A stretch of 64,000 bases of DNA, from positions 1 through 64,000 of the forward strand of contig NZ_JAQZSG010000024.1 in NCBI RefSeq assembly GCF_028745515.1. Reading direction: 5' to 3'. The number at the start of each line of letters is the position of its first letter. Position 1 is the stretch's first letter. This DNA is from Paenibacillus thermotolerans (GTDB lineage Bacteria > Bacillota > Bacilli > Paenibacillales > YIM-B00363). Made by a program: the position numbers and the translations under genes. Shown here in pieces: positions 37,351 through 45,573 of this stretch. The notes under the pieces were generated by a model. It saw nothing but the letters and a program-made list of their open reading frames with translations, ran no database searches and was not told where the DNA came from.

Positions 37351-37542
37351 GTGAAGGAAGAAGAACGGATTCTCTGTTTGGATCATTACGAGCATGGCAT
37401 CGTGGTGCATGCACTGAATGCGCTGCGAAACGATTTGATCGGCGAGAAGCGCCCCACCGACGCCGTCGATGAACTGTTGCTCAAAACGATTGATGCCCCT
37501 TATCAAAAACATAAGCGACGGAGCCATCATGAGGCGCGTTGA
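37351..37542 (+). CDS. Small conserved ICE protein before virD4
   Basis: This 63-aa protein starts at GTG 37351 behind CAGGAGGGA. The pattern ...ALNALRNDLIGEKRPTDAVDELLLKTIDAP matches the short protein that precedes the coupling-protein gene in Tn1549/CTn ICEs. It overlaps virD4 by 14 nt. Function unknown. Confidence 0.65.
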   Translation: MKEEERILCLDHYEHGIVVHALNALRNDLIGEKRPTDAVDELLLKTIDAPYQKHKRRSHHEAR

Positions 37543-39298
37543 AACCGCAAGGAGTCATTTGATACTCTTTGCGGTTTTTTTTATTCCCGTCGTTTGGGCG
37601 GCATTGCTCACCGCCCCTGCACTTTCCGGGGGGCTGCCAGCGATGGTGGAGCATCTCAGCGCGGCGATCAACCACCCGTTCGACATTCAGTGGGTGGAAG
37701 ATACGCCCCGCTGTCTGCTCTCTTTTACGCTGGCCTATGGACTCGGTGTCGGCGTTTATCTGGCCTCCCCGCGAAACTACCGGCGCAGGGAGGAACACGG
37801 CAGCGCCCGTTGGGGCCGGGCGAAAAGCATATGCGCCAAATATCGAAGCAAGCAGCTGGAGCAAAACAAAATTTTAACCAAGCAGGTTTGCATCGGACTC
37901 GACGGCCGCAAGCATCGCCGGAATGTGAATGTGCTTGTCGTAGGCGGTTCCGGCTCCGGGAAAACGCGGTTTTACGCCAAACCGAACGTCATGCAAGCGA
38001 ACACGTCGTTCGTCGTTCTCGACCCGAAAGGCGAAATCTTGCGCGATACCGGCCATCTGCTCAAAGCCAAAGGGTATGACATCAAGGTGCTCGACCTGAT
38101 CAATCCGCATCGTTCCCATGGCTACAACCCTTTCGCCTATTTGCACGACGACAAGGACGTGCTGAAACTGGTCACCAACCTGATTCGCAATACGACGCCG
38201 AAGGGCAGCAACACGAACGACCCGTTCTGGGAACGATCCGAAACGGCGCTATTGGAGGCGCTCGTTTTGTATTTGCTCTATGAAGCGCCGCCGGAGGAAC
38301 AGAATTTCCCGATGGTGATGGAAATGATCGCCGCCGCCGAAGTGCGGGAAGAAGACGAAACCTACCAGAGTCCGCTGGACGAGTTGTTTGAACGGCTGGC
38401 GATGCGCGACCCGGAGCATTTAGCGGTCAAACAGTACAACATCTTCAAACTGGCGGCGGGGAAAACAGCCAAATCGATATTGATCGGCCTAGGCGTTCGG
38501 CTGGAGAAGTTCAACTTGCATTCAATCGCCGGAATGAGCTTGGTCGATGAAATGGAATTGGCTGTCATGGGAGAAAAGAAAGCGGCCCTGTTTGCCGTCA
38601 TTCCCGACAACGAAAGCAGTTTCAACTTCATCGTCGGGATGCTTTACACCCAGCTTTTCCAATGCCTGATGTACGAGGCCGACTATCGGCACGGCGGACG
38701 CTTGCCGGTGCACGTGCATTTCGTGATGGACGAATTTGCCAACGTCGCCTTGCCCGATGAATTCGACAAGCTGCTCTCCACCATACGCAGCCGCGAGATT
38801 TCGGTTTCCATCATCCTGCAAAATTTGGCGCAGCTCAAAGCGCTGTATAAGGAGACGTGGGAATCAATCGTGGGGAACTGCGACGTGTTTTTGTACCTGG
38901 GCGGAAATGAACAATCCACTCACAAATACGTCTCGGAACTGCTGGGCAAGGAAACGATCGACACGAACACATACGGTCAAAGCAAGGGCCGCAGCGGCAG
39001 TTATTCGATCAACTATCAGTTGTCCGGCCGCGACTTGCTGACGCCCGATGAGGTGCGGCTTGTCGATAACCGTCATGCCTTGCTCTTTATTCGCGGCGAG
39101 CGTCCTGTTCAGGACGACAAGTACGATTTGCTCAGGCATCCCCATGTCGAGCTCACGACGGATGGCAGCGGTCTCCCCTACCAGCATGGCGGCACGGAAC
39201 ACGCTTTGGATTGGCGAAAGGTGTTGCTTCATGAAAACGGAGAGTACGAGCTTCTGTCAGAAGAAGACATGGAGTCGCTATTTTTACGAAGGGAATGA
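37529..39298 (+). CDS. virD4: Type IV coupling protein VirD4/TraG
   Basis: This 589-aa protein has two N-terminal TM helices (about residues 8-30 and 62-80). Walker A is VVGGSGSGKTRFYAKPN (about 138) and Walker B VHFVMDEFANV (about 395). TraG/VirD4 motifs LDPKGEIL and ILQNLAQLK are present. It hexamerises at the membrane and pumps the relaxase-DNA complex into the secretion channel. Its stop overlaps the start of the Maff2-like gene. Confidence 0.94.
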   Translation: MRRVETARSHLILFAVFFIPVVWAALLTAPALSGGLPAMVEHLSAAINHPFDIQWVEDTPRCLLSFTLAYGLGVGVYLASPRNYRRREEHGSARWGRAKSICAKYRSKQLEQNKILTKQVCIGLDGRKHRRNVNVLVVGGSGSGKTRFYAKPNVMQANTSFVVLDPKGEILRDTGHLLKAKGYDIKVLDLINPHRSHGYNPFAYLHDDKDVLKLVTNLIRNTTPKGSNTNDPFWERSETALLEALVLYLLYEAPPEEQNFPMVMEMIAAAEVREEDETYQSPLDELFERLAMRDPEHLAVKQYNIFKLAAGKTAKSILIGLGVRLEKFNLHSIAGMSLVDEMELAVMGEKKAALFAVIPDNESSFNFIVGMLYTQLFQCLMYEADYRHGGRLPVHVHFVMDEFANVALPDEFDKLLSTIRSREISVSIILQNLAQLKALYKETWESIVGNCDVFLYLGGNEQSTHKYVSELLGKETIDTNTYGQSKGRSGSYSINYQLSGRDLLTPDEVRLVDNRHALLFIRGERPVQDDKYDLLRHPHVELTTDGSGLPYQHGGTEHALDWRKVLLHENGEYELLSEEDMESLFLRRE

Positions 39299-39603
39299 TG
39301 AAGTTGAAAATCAAAGGGAAACGGCTGCTGGCGCTTTACATCATGCTTGTCTTAACGGGAACCGTATTCGTCTCTACCGCTTATGCCGAGGGCGATCCGA
39401 TGACGACCGTCAATAACTTGTCCACCTTCATATTCGGATTAATACGGGCCATCGGTATGATCATACTCGGCTTCGGCATTGTGCAGATCGGATTGTCGCT
39501 CAAGTCTCACGACCCTTCCCAGCGAGCGAACGGGTTCCTGACGCTTGCCGGCGGGATTATCATTACCTTTACGAAGGAAATTCTTACCCTGATTGCCGGT
39601 TAA
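39298..39603 (+). CDS. Maff2-family small membrane protein (VirB2-like)
   Basis: This 101-aa protein has a signal-like first helix (LLALYIMLVLTGTVFVSTAYA) and two further helices (FIFGLIRAIGMIILGFGIVQIGLSL and GFLTLAGGIIITFTKEILTLI). The GLSLKSHDPSQRANGFL segment is the Maff2 hallmark. These are regarded as VirB2/TrbC-like pilin or channel subunits of Gram-positive conjugation systems. ATG 39295 or 39298 both overlap the virD4 stop. Confidence 0.8.
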   Translation: MKLKIKGKRLLALYIMLVLTGTVFVSTAYAEGDPMTTVNNLSTFIFGLIRAIGMIILGFGIVQIGLSLKSHDPSQRANGFLTLAGGIIITFTKEILTLIAG

Positions 39604-39670
39604 ACGGGAGTCGCAAATGAGGGGAACGGGCGATTTGTCCGTTCCCCGTCTACAGAAAAGGGGTGAGAAT

Positions 39671-40510
39671 ATGGCCAAAAACAGTTGGATTATTGACAAC
39701 CTCGAACATGCGCTCGATACATGGAACGAGAAAATGAATGAAATCTGGCAGCTTGTTACCGAGTCGCCGGCCGACTTCAAGGGTGGCGGCGTGTGGCGCG
39801 TCATTACCGACATTCACGGCGCGTTGCAGGCGACGGGACTGGCGCTTCTAGTCTTGTTTTTTATGATCGGCGTGGTGAAGACGACCGGCAGTTTTGCCGA
39901 AGTGAAAAAGCCGGAGATGGCCGTCAAGCTGTTTATCCGCTTTGTCCTGGCCAAAGCAGTCGTTACCTACGGACTGGAGCTCATGATGGCGCTGTTTACC
40001 ATTGTTCAGGGAATCATTTCCACGATGATGGGACGTTCCGGGTTCGGAAGGACGGAGGCTATGACTTTGCCGAACACCATTGCAAAAGCGATTGAAGACG
40101 TCGGTTTTTGGCAAAGCATTCCGCTGTGGGTCGTCACCCTTCTGGGCAGTCTGTTCATCACGGTGCTGTCTTTTGTGATGATCCTCTCGGTGTACGGACG
40201 TTTTTTTCGTATCTACTTATATACGGCCATCGCTCCCGTTCCGTTGTCCGCCATTGCCGGGGAACCGAGCCAAAATATCGGCAAATCGTTTCTCAAAGGG
40301 TATGCGGCCGCTTGTCTGGAGGGCGCGATAATCGTACTCGCCTGCATTATCTACTCCGCCTTTGCCTCCGCTCCCCCGGCGGTTGATGAAGGCGCTGGCG
40401 CGGTTACGATGGTGTGGACGTACATTGGCGAGTTGATTTTCAACATGCTGGTGCTTGTGGGAACGGTCAAAATGGCGGACCGGGTGGTGAGGGAGATGAT
40501 GGGGCTGTGA
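39671..40510 (+). CDS. VirB6/TrbL-like integral membrane channel protein
   Basis: This 279-aa protein has RBS AAAGGGGTGAGA and six predicted TM helices. Conserved VirB6/TrbL-type parts are YGRFFRIYLYTAIAPVPLSAIAGEPSQNIGKSFLKGYAAACLEG. It forms part of the inner-membrane pore with the small pilin-like protein and VirB4. The order Maff2 - VirB6-like - PrgI - VirB4 is the usual one for this ICE family, here interrupted by an XRE/Spo0E insert. Confidence 0.88.
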   Translation: MAKNSWIIDNLEHALDTWNEKMNEIWQLVTESPADFKGGGVWRVITDIHGALQATGLALLVLFFMIGVVKTTGSFAEVKKPEMAVKLFIRFVLAKAVVTYGLELMMALFTIVQGIISTMMGRSGFGRTEAMTLPNTIAKAIEDVGFWQSIPLWVVTLLGSLFITVLSFVMILSVYGRFFRIYLYTAIAPVPLSAIAGEPSQNIGKSFLKGYAAACLEGAIIVLACIIYSAFASAPPAVDEGAGAVTMVWTYIGELIFNMLVLVGTVKMADRVVREMMGL

Positions 40511-40543
40511 AACGCGCTTCCGTTGCTGAGATTGAGTCTTGCA

Positions 40544-40882
40544 TTAACGAATTGCGGTAAGAAACAGCTTTAAAAGAGCCAATGCGTCCTTGCGTTGTTT
40601 CTCCGTACAATGACGAAGGGCGGCTACAATCAATTCCGTTTCATCGCTCGGCGTAACCTTTGCTTCATGCTCTAAGAGCAGTTCGTTAGGAGAAAGTTTG
40701 AGCAAATTGCAGATGTTGAGCATGGTTTCAATGGACATACCGGCTTTACCTCGTTCAATGTCGGCACAGAATCTCGGGACTCGTCCAATCCGTTCAGCCA
40801 ATTGCTCACGAGAAATTTCCAAAGCCTCTCGTTGCTTCCGAATGCGTTGCCCCACCTTCTTTTTATCGTAAACACCTATCAT
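40544..40882 (-). CDS. XRE-family regulator next to the Spo0E-like gene
   Basis: This 112-aa protein starts at ATG 40882 (AGGTGAT 5 nt upstream on the minus strand). HTH: ISREQLAERIGRVPRFCADIERGKAGMSIETML. The C-terminal helix (LRHCTEKQRKDALALLKLFL) resembles that of the XRE protein at 49,802 (LLKHNDAKQRQAYRILRELL). Divergent from a Spo0E-like gene at 41,048, with GGAGTATAC at 40,931-40,939 between them. Probably a repressor of the Spo0E-like gene. Confidence 0.85.
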   Translation of the reverse strand: MIGVYDKKKVGQRIRKQREALEISREQLAERIGRVPRFCADIERGKAGMSIETMLNICNLLKLSPNELLLEHEAKVTPSDETELIVAALRHCTEKQRKDALALLKLFLTAIR

Positions 40883-41047
40883 TTTATCACCTATATCCAT
40901 TGGGTTAGGAATTTATAACTTCCATTATGGAGGAGTATACAATTGACATAAATGAGGTTTGAAATTACGATCAAAGTAGTTTTTTAACATACACCATAGA
41001 TTTTTCATAAATAGCTGCCCTCACACGGAAGAACGGGAGGATGAAGG

Positions 41048-41233
41048 ATGGATGATTTGTTAAGAAAACTGGAGGAGGAGCGACGAAAGCTGAATACGCT
41101 TGGGGATAAGTTAATGGAACAATCGATTTCTTTATCCTGCAGCCAAGCGCTTCAGGAACAGAGTCGAAAGGTAGATGAGTTAGTAGCCCGTTATTATGAC
41201 CTGAAGGTCCAGCGAAAGCAGCGGGTACGGTAA
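41048..41233 (+). CDS. Spo0E-like aspartyl-phosphate phosphatase
   Basis: This 61-aa protein has RBS CGGGAGGATGAAGG. It has the two-helix layout of Spo0E proteins: helix 1 LLRKLEEERRKLNTLGDKL, helix 2 QALQEQSRKVDELVARYYDL, with the signature S-x-x-x-D-E-L (normally SQELDELI). Spo0E members remove phosphate from Spo0A and delay sporulation. It sits within the conjugation operon between VirB6-like and PrgI genes, which is not usual for this ICE type. Confidence 0.72.
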   Translation: MDDLLRKLEEERRKLNTLGDKLMEQSISLSCSQALQEQSRKVDELVARYYDLKVQRKQRVR

Positions 41234-41259
41234 AAGGGGCACCTGGGAGGAAGAAGGCG

Positions 41260-41616
41260 ATGGAATTTCCAGCGTGGTTTCGGCAAGCTATTCAAAGCCG
41301 ATTGGATGATATTTCTGCTCGAATTGAATATCATCCTGATCTGAGTCGTCCTCGTGCTGAAGAAAGCAAGGCATTTCAAGTTTTGTTCGCTGGTATGGAC
41401 ATTGGGCGCATGCCGGAGTATGCGGAATGGGAGGACAAGCACCATTTTAGGCAGGCGATCATGAATGAATGGATATATTTGCAAGGCATGCGGGACGGCG
41501 CTCAGCTTGTATTTGCGCTTTTGGCCGCTCCCTTTCCATCCGGCGATGAGGTGTTGGCAAGATCGAAAAAGACAGAGCCAACAACGGTTCAACCGGAGGA
41601 TGGGGCCGAGTTGTAG
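41260..41616 (+). CDS. Small helical accessory protein (family of 27,104)
   Basis: This 118-aa protein has RBS GGGAGGAAG. C-terminal NEWIYLQGMRDGAQLVFALL matches the 27,104 protein. It lies 26 nt after the Spo0E-like gene and so is likely co-expressed with it under the XRE regulator. Tentatively DUF6809-like. No known activity. Confidence 0.6.
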   Translation: MEFPAWFRQAIQSRLDDISARIEYHPDLSRPRAEESKAFQVLFAGMDIGRMPEYAEWEDKHHFRQAIMNEWIYLQGMRDGAQLVFALLAAPFPSGDEVLARSKKTEPTTVQPEDGAEL

Positions 41617-41650
41617 ACCATAACGAGCATTGTTAATGGGAGGACTTTAA

Positions 41651-42016
41651 ATGGAAGTGAAAATCAACCGGGAAATCCGGGATTATACGGAAAGCTTATA
41701 CTTTGGACTGTCCTTGCGGCAGTTCTTTTTTTCTGTGCTGGCTGTCGGCGTGGCGATCGGCCTTTATTTTGGACTGCGCGGCCGCTTTGGCTTGGAAACG
41801 CTCAGTTGGATGTGCATTTTGGGGGCCGCGCCCTGCGCAGCCTTGGGTTTCATCAACTATCACGGTATGACGGCCGAGCAGTTGCTTTGGGCGTATGTGA
41901 AATCGGAATTTCTGCTGCCAAGGCGCTTCGTCTTCTATTCGACCAACATCTACGTTGAAGCGATGAAAAAGAGCATGCAGCATCATGAGCAGGAAAGGAT
42001 GATGCGCCGTGATTAA
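41651..42016 (+). CDS. PrgI-family (VirB3-like) membrane protein
   Basis: This 121-aa protein has RBS GGGAGG. PrgI pattern: VKINREIRDYTESLYFGLSLRQFFF, two TM helices (about 24-42 and 55-72), then WAYVKSEFLLPRRFVFYSTNIY. It is VirB3-like and is found next to virB4. The ending overlaps virB4 by 8 nt. Confidence 0.88.
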   Translation: MEVKINREIRDYTESLYFGLSLRQFFFSVLAVGVAIGLYFGLRGRFGLETLSWMCILGAAPCAALGFINYHGMTAEQLLWAYVKSEFLLPRRFVFYSTNIYVEAMKKSMQHHEQERMMRRD

Positions 42017-44333
42017 AACGCTCAGACGCATCATCAAGCAGGACAAGGAACGATTTGTCATCCCGAAAGGCGTTCAGCAAGTTATCCCGATTCGCGCCCT
42101 CTGGCCGGACGGGATTTTTTTTGTCGGCAACAAATTTTCCAAATCGTATCGATTCGAGGACATCAACTACGCCGTAGCGTCCAGGGAGGACAAGGAAGCG
42201 ATGTTTTTGTCTTATTCCGAGCTGCTCAATTCCTTTGACAGCGGAGTGACCACGAAGATCACAATCCATAACCGGCGTTTGAATCGGGCCGATTTTGAAA
42301 GCTCGATTCTGATTCCGCTTCGGCAGGACCCTCTCGATGTGTACCGGCAAGAGTACAACGAGATGTTGCTCGCAAAGGCCATCGGCGCGAACGGTACGAT
42401 TCAGGAAAAGTACGTTACCATTTCTGTCGTCAAGAAAAATGTGGAGGAAGCCCGTCAATATTTCGCGAGGGTCGGAACCGAACTTGTGTCGCATTTTTCT
42501 CGTCTCGGTTCCAAATGTATCGAACTGGATGCAACCGACCGTCTGCGCATTTTTCATGATTTCTTTCGGATCGGCGAGGAAGCGGATTTTCGTTTCCATC
42601 TCTCCGAAACGATGCGCAAGGGGCATGATTTCAAGGATTACATTTGCCCGGATACGTTCGAGTTTGAAAAAGATCATTTTCGGATGGGCAACTTTTTTGG
42701 CCGCGTCATCTTTCTGCGGGAATACGCCAGCTATATTAAGGACAGCATGGTGTCCGAGCTTTGCGACCTGAACCGGAATTTGCTGCTGTCGCTGGATATC
42801 ATCCCGATTCCGACCGACGAGGCCGTTCGTGAGGTGGAGAGCCGTTTGCTCGGCGTGGAAACGAACATCACCAACTGGCAGCGGCGACAAAACCGGAACA
42901 ACAATTTTTCCGCAATGGTCCCTTACGATATGGAGCAGCAACGCAAAGAGAGCAAAGAATTTCTGAACGACCTGACTACCCGCGACCAGCGGATGATGTT
43001 CGGCCTGCTGACGATGGTCCATATCGCGGACAGCAAGGAGCAGCTCGACAGCGATACGGAGGCGCTGCTCACCACCGCCCGCAAGCATTTGTGCCAGTTC
43101 TCCACGCTGTCCTTTCAGCAAATGGACGGTCTGAATACGGTGCTGCCTTACGGCTTGCGGAAGGTTCACGCTTTGCGGACGTTAACGACGGAAAGCACGG
43201 CTGTCTTTATTCCGTTTCGGGCGCAGGAAATCATGCATCCGGGCGGCATTTACTACGGACAAAATGTGATCAGCAAAAACATGATTATCGCCAACCGCAA
43301 ACAATTGCTGAACGGAAACAGCTTTATCCTCGGCGTATCCGGTTCCGGCAAAAGCTTTACCGCGAAACGGGAAATCGTCAACCAGATGCTGGCCAGCGAC
43401 GATGATATTATCCTGATCGACCCGGAACGGGAATACTCCGCGCTGGTGGACGCATTGGGCGGCGAGACGATTCATATATCCGCCACTTCGTCCAACCATA
43501 TCAATGCGATGGATATGAACAGGCAGTATGGCGACGGAGCCAATCCGATTATTCTTAAATCGGAATTCGTCCTCTCGCTTTGCGAGCAATTGATTGGCGG
43601 TTACCAGTTGGGAGCCAAGGAAAAGTCGCTTATTGACCGCTGCACCGCCAGCGTGTACAGGAAGTATTTGCAGAGCAACTATAAGGGGCAGCCGCCGACG
43701 CTTCAAGACTTTCGCGCGGAACTGCTCAAGCAATCGGAGCCGGAAGCGCAGGACATTGCGCTGGCGATCGAACTGTTTACTTCCGGCAGCCTGAACACGT
43801 TCGCCAAACCGACCAATGTCAATGTCCATAACCGGCTCATCTGCTACGACATTCTCGACCTGGGCAAACAGCTTCTTCCGATCGGCATGCTGGTCGTCCT
43901 GGACAGCATCCTGAATCGGATTACGCAAAACCGGGCAAAAGGCAAAAATACGTTTATCATTATCGACGAAATCTATCTTTTGTTCCAGCATGAATACAGC
44001 GCCAACTTTCTGTTCACGCTTTGGAAGCGCGTCCGAAAGTATGGCGCTTTTTGTACGGGCATTACGCAAAATGTGGACGATTTACTGCAAAGCCATACGG
44101 CCCGCACCATGCTGGCAAACAGTGAATTTATCGTCATGCTGAATCAGGCCAGCACCGACCGGAAAGAGCTAGCCGAACTGCTAAATATTTCGGAACTGCA
44201 ACTCTCTTATATTACCAATGTTGACGCCGGGAATGGCTTGATGAAAGTCGGCAGCTCCCTTGTGCCGTTTACCGACAAGTTTCCGCGGCATACGAAGCTG
44301 TATCGCCTGATGACGACGAAGCCTGGTGAATAG
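42009..44333 (+). CDS. virB4: VirB4/TraE conjugation ATPase
   Basis: This 774-aa protein starts at GTG 42009, coupled to prgI. Walker A ILGVSGSGKSFTAKREI (about residue 437), Walker B NTFIIIDEIYLLF (about 645), and RKYGAFCTGITQNVDDLL (motif with conserved Q). It powers assembly and substrate transfer of the conjugation channel. It ends the recognisable transfer operon; the NlpC/P60-type hydrolase that usually follows virB4 is not found, so the ICE may be rearranged or truncated here. Confidence 0.94.
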   Translation: MIKTLRRIIKQDKERFVIPKGVQQVIPIRALWPDGIFFVGNKFSKSYRFEDINYAVASREDKEAMFLSYSELLNSFDSGVTTKITIHNRRLNRADFESSILIPLRQDPLDVYRQEYNEMLLAKAIGANGTIQEKYVTISVVKKNVEEARQYFARVGTELVSHFSRLGSKCIELDATDRLRIFHDFFRIGEEADFRFHLSETMRKGHDFKDYICPDTFEFEKDHFRMGNFFGRVIFLREYASYIKDSMVSELCDLNRNLLLSLDIIPIPTDEAVREVESRLLGVETNITNWQRRQNRNNNFSAMVPYDMEQQRKESKEFLNDLTTRDQRMMFGLLTMVHIADSKEQLDSDTEALLTTARKHLCQFSTLSFQQMDGLNTVLPYGLRKVHALRTLTTESTAVFIPFRAQEIMHPGGIYYGQNVISKNMIIANRKQLLNGNSFILGVSGSGKSFTAKREIVNQMLASDDDIILIDPEREYSALVDALGGETIHISATSSNHINAMDMNRQYGDGANPIILKSEFVLSLCEQLIGGYQLGAKEKSLIDRCTASVYRKYLQSNYKGQPPTLQDFRAELLKQSEPEAQDIALAIELFTSGSLNTFAKPTNVNVHNRLICYDILDLGKQLLPIGMLVVLDSILNRITQNRAKGKNTFIIIDEIYLLFQHEYSANFLFTLWKRVRKYGAFCTGITQNVDDLLQSHTARTMLANSEFIVMLNQASTDRKELAELLNISELQLSYITNVDAGNGLMKVGSSLVPFTDKFPRHTKLYRLMTTKPGE

Positions 44334-44345
44334 AAGGAAGTGGCC

Positions 44346-44386
44346 AGAAGGGGCTGGACTCAGGTGAGGTCAGCCCCTTCTTGTCG
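44346..44386 (+). terminator. Terminator of the conjugation operon
   Basis: AGAAGGGGCTG (44,346-44,356) pairs with CAGCCCCTTCT (44,371-44,381). Confidence 0.75.
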
Positions 44387-44520
44387 ATGAATAATTATGA
44401 TATCGACAAAAATACGATGAACTGATTCTTAATACGGCGGACTATGAAATATGTTCCAATTTCGAGTATAATAGGTTTGGAATCATAGGCCTTTGAGAGC
44501 ATGGGCAAGCGGAGGTTGTC

Positions 44521-44827
44521 ATGGCCAAAATTATGATTGTGGACGATACGGCGTTCATGAGAATGATGCTGAGAGAGATCATAACGAATAACGGCTATGA
44601 AGTGGTAGCGGAAGCGGAGAATGGAAAAGAGGCTGTGCAATTTTTCAGGCAGCACAAAACCGAACTTGTCACGATGGATATTACGATGCCCCGGAATCAT
44701 CATTTGCTCCGCAATGGGGCAAAAAGATCGGGTTGTCGATGCGATTACGTCAGGAGCCGCGGATTTTATCGTCAAGCCGTTTCAACGGGAGAAAGTTCTG
44801 GAGACGCTGGCCAAAGCGTTGAAGTAG
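44521..44827 (+). pseudogene. CheY-like response regulator with internal deletion
   Basis: The first part MAKIMIVDDTAFMRMMLREI... TELVTMDITMP (with the phospho-acceptor Asp) is followed directly, in another frame, by IIICSAMGQKDRVVDAIT...FIVKPFQREKVLETLAKALK, stop 44,825-44,827. About 20 codons (normally EMDG... up to the beta-4 strand) are missing at about 44,692. The result is not a functional REC domain. Frame-zero reading runs on as nonsense into the next gene. RBS GGAGG is intact. Confidence 0.8.
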
Positions 44828-44837
44828 CCGGAGATTT

Positions 44838-45479
44838 ATGTACAAGATCGGGCGCGTTACGGGTGTCGTTTTCGTTCTCTCTCTTGGCGCAGTTCTGCTC
44901 ATTTATATTAAGCATGCTTACGAGGCAGTGGATAAGGCCGTGGCCATGTCGCTTGCGGTCTTTTTGCCGTTGGGATACCTATGCGGCAAGCGATTCGATG
45001 CGTTGTTGCGGCTCTTGCAAAGAGACGACCTGACCGGGGCGTATAATCGCGGGTTCATTCAGCGCGTTTTCCCCAGGCTGGTTCGCCGGTCTCAAAGGTT
45101 GAGAAAACAACTGCTCGTGTTCTATGTGGACGTAGACAACTTCAAGAATATTAACGACACGTACTCTCACGTAACCGGAGATCGTGTACTTTGTCAACTT
45201 TCAAGCATGCTGGCAAAAGCAGCGGGCAAATACGACTATGTTGCAAGGTGGGGAGGCGATGAATTTATAGTCAATGTGCCATACACCGACGAAGAAGGAG
45301 CCAGAGCGCTTCGGAGACGTCATGGCAATGCGCTGTCCATATCACTTGAGGAGTTGAAGACGCACGTATATCTTTATGCAGGTTATGCGGTTTGTCCCGA
45401 TGAGAGCGCCGATCTTGGCGATCTCCTGAGATTGGCGGACAAGAGAATGTACGAGCAAAAATGCAAGCCGCCCAGATGA
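44838..45479 (+). CDS. Diguanylate cyclase (GGDEF)
   Basis: This 213-aa protein has RBS GGAG 5-6 nt before ATG. Two TM helices (about residues 5-25 and 32-52) precede a GGDEF domain: RDDLTGAYNRGF, DVDNFKNINDTYSH and the catalytic RWGGDEFIV (about residue 140). No I-site RxxD is seen 5 residues before GGDEF. It should make c-di-GMP at the membrane. It follows the decayed CheY gene by 10 nt, so it may have lost a regulator partner. Confidence 0.9.
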   Translation: MYKIGRVTGVVFVLSLGAVLLIYIKHAYEAVDKAVAMSLAVFLPLGYLCGKRFDALLRLLQRDDLTGAYNRGFIQRVFPRLVRRSQRLRKQLLVFYVDVDNFKNINDTYSHVTGDRVLCQLSSMLAKAAGKYDYVARWGGDEFIVNVPYTDEEGARALRRRHGNALSISLEELKTHVYLYAGYAVCPDESADLGDLLRLADKRMYEQKCKPPR

Positions 45480-45573
45480 TTAACATGGGCATCACAGGCA
45501 AGGCCTGACAATTTGAACAAAGTCATTTTACGTTAATCCGTTTCTGAATTCAACCTACAACAAGGAGAACTCA

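Noticed and set aside
41853-43169. 438-codon minus-strand frame opposite virB4
   Set aside because: Mirror of virB4 codon bias; composition and lack of motifs mark it as a shadow.
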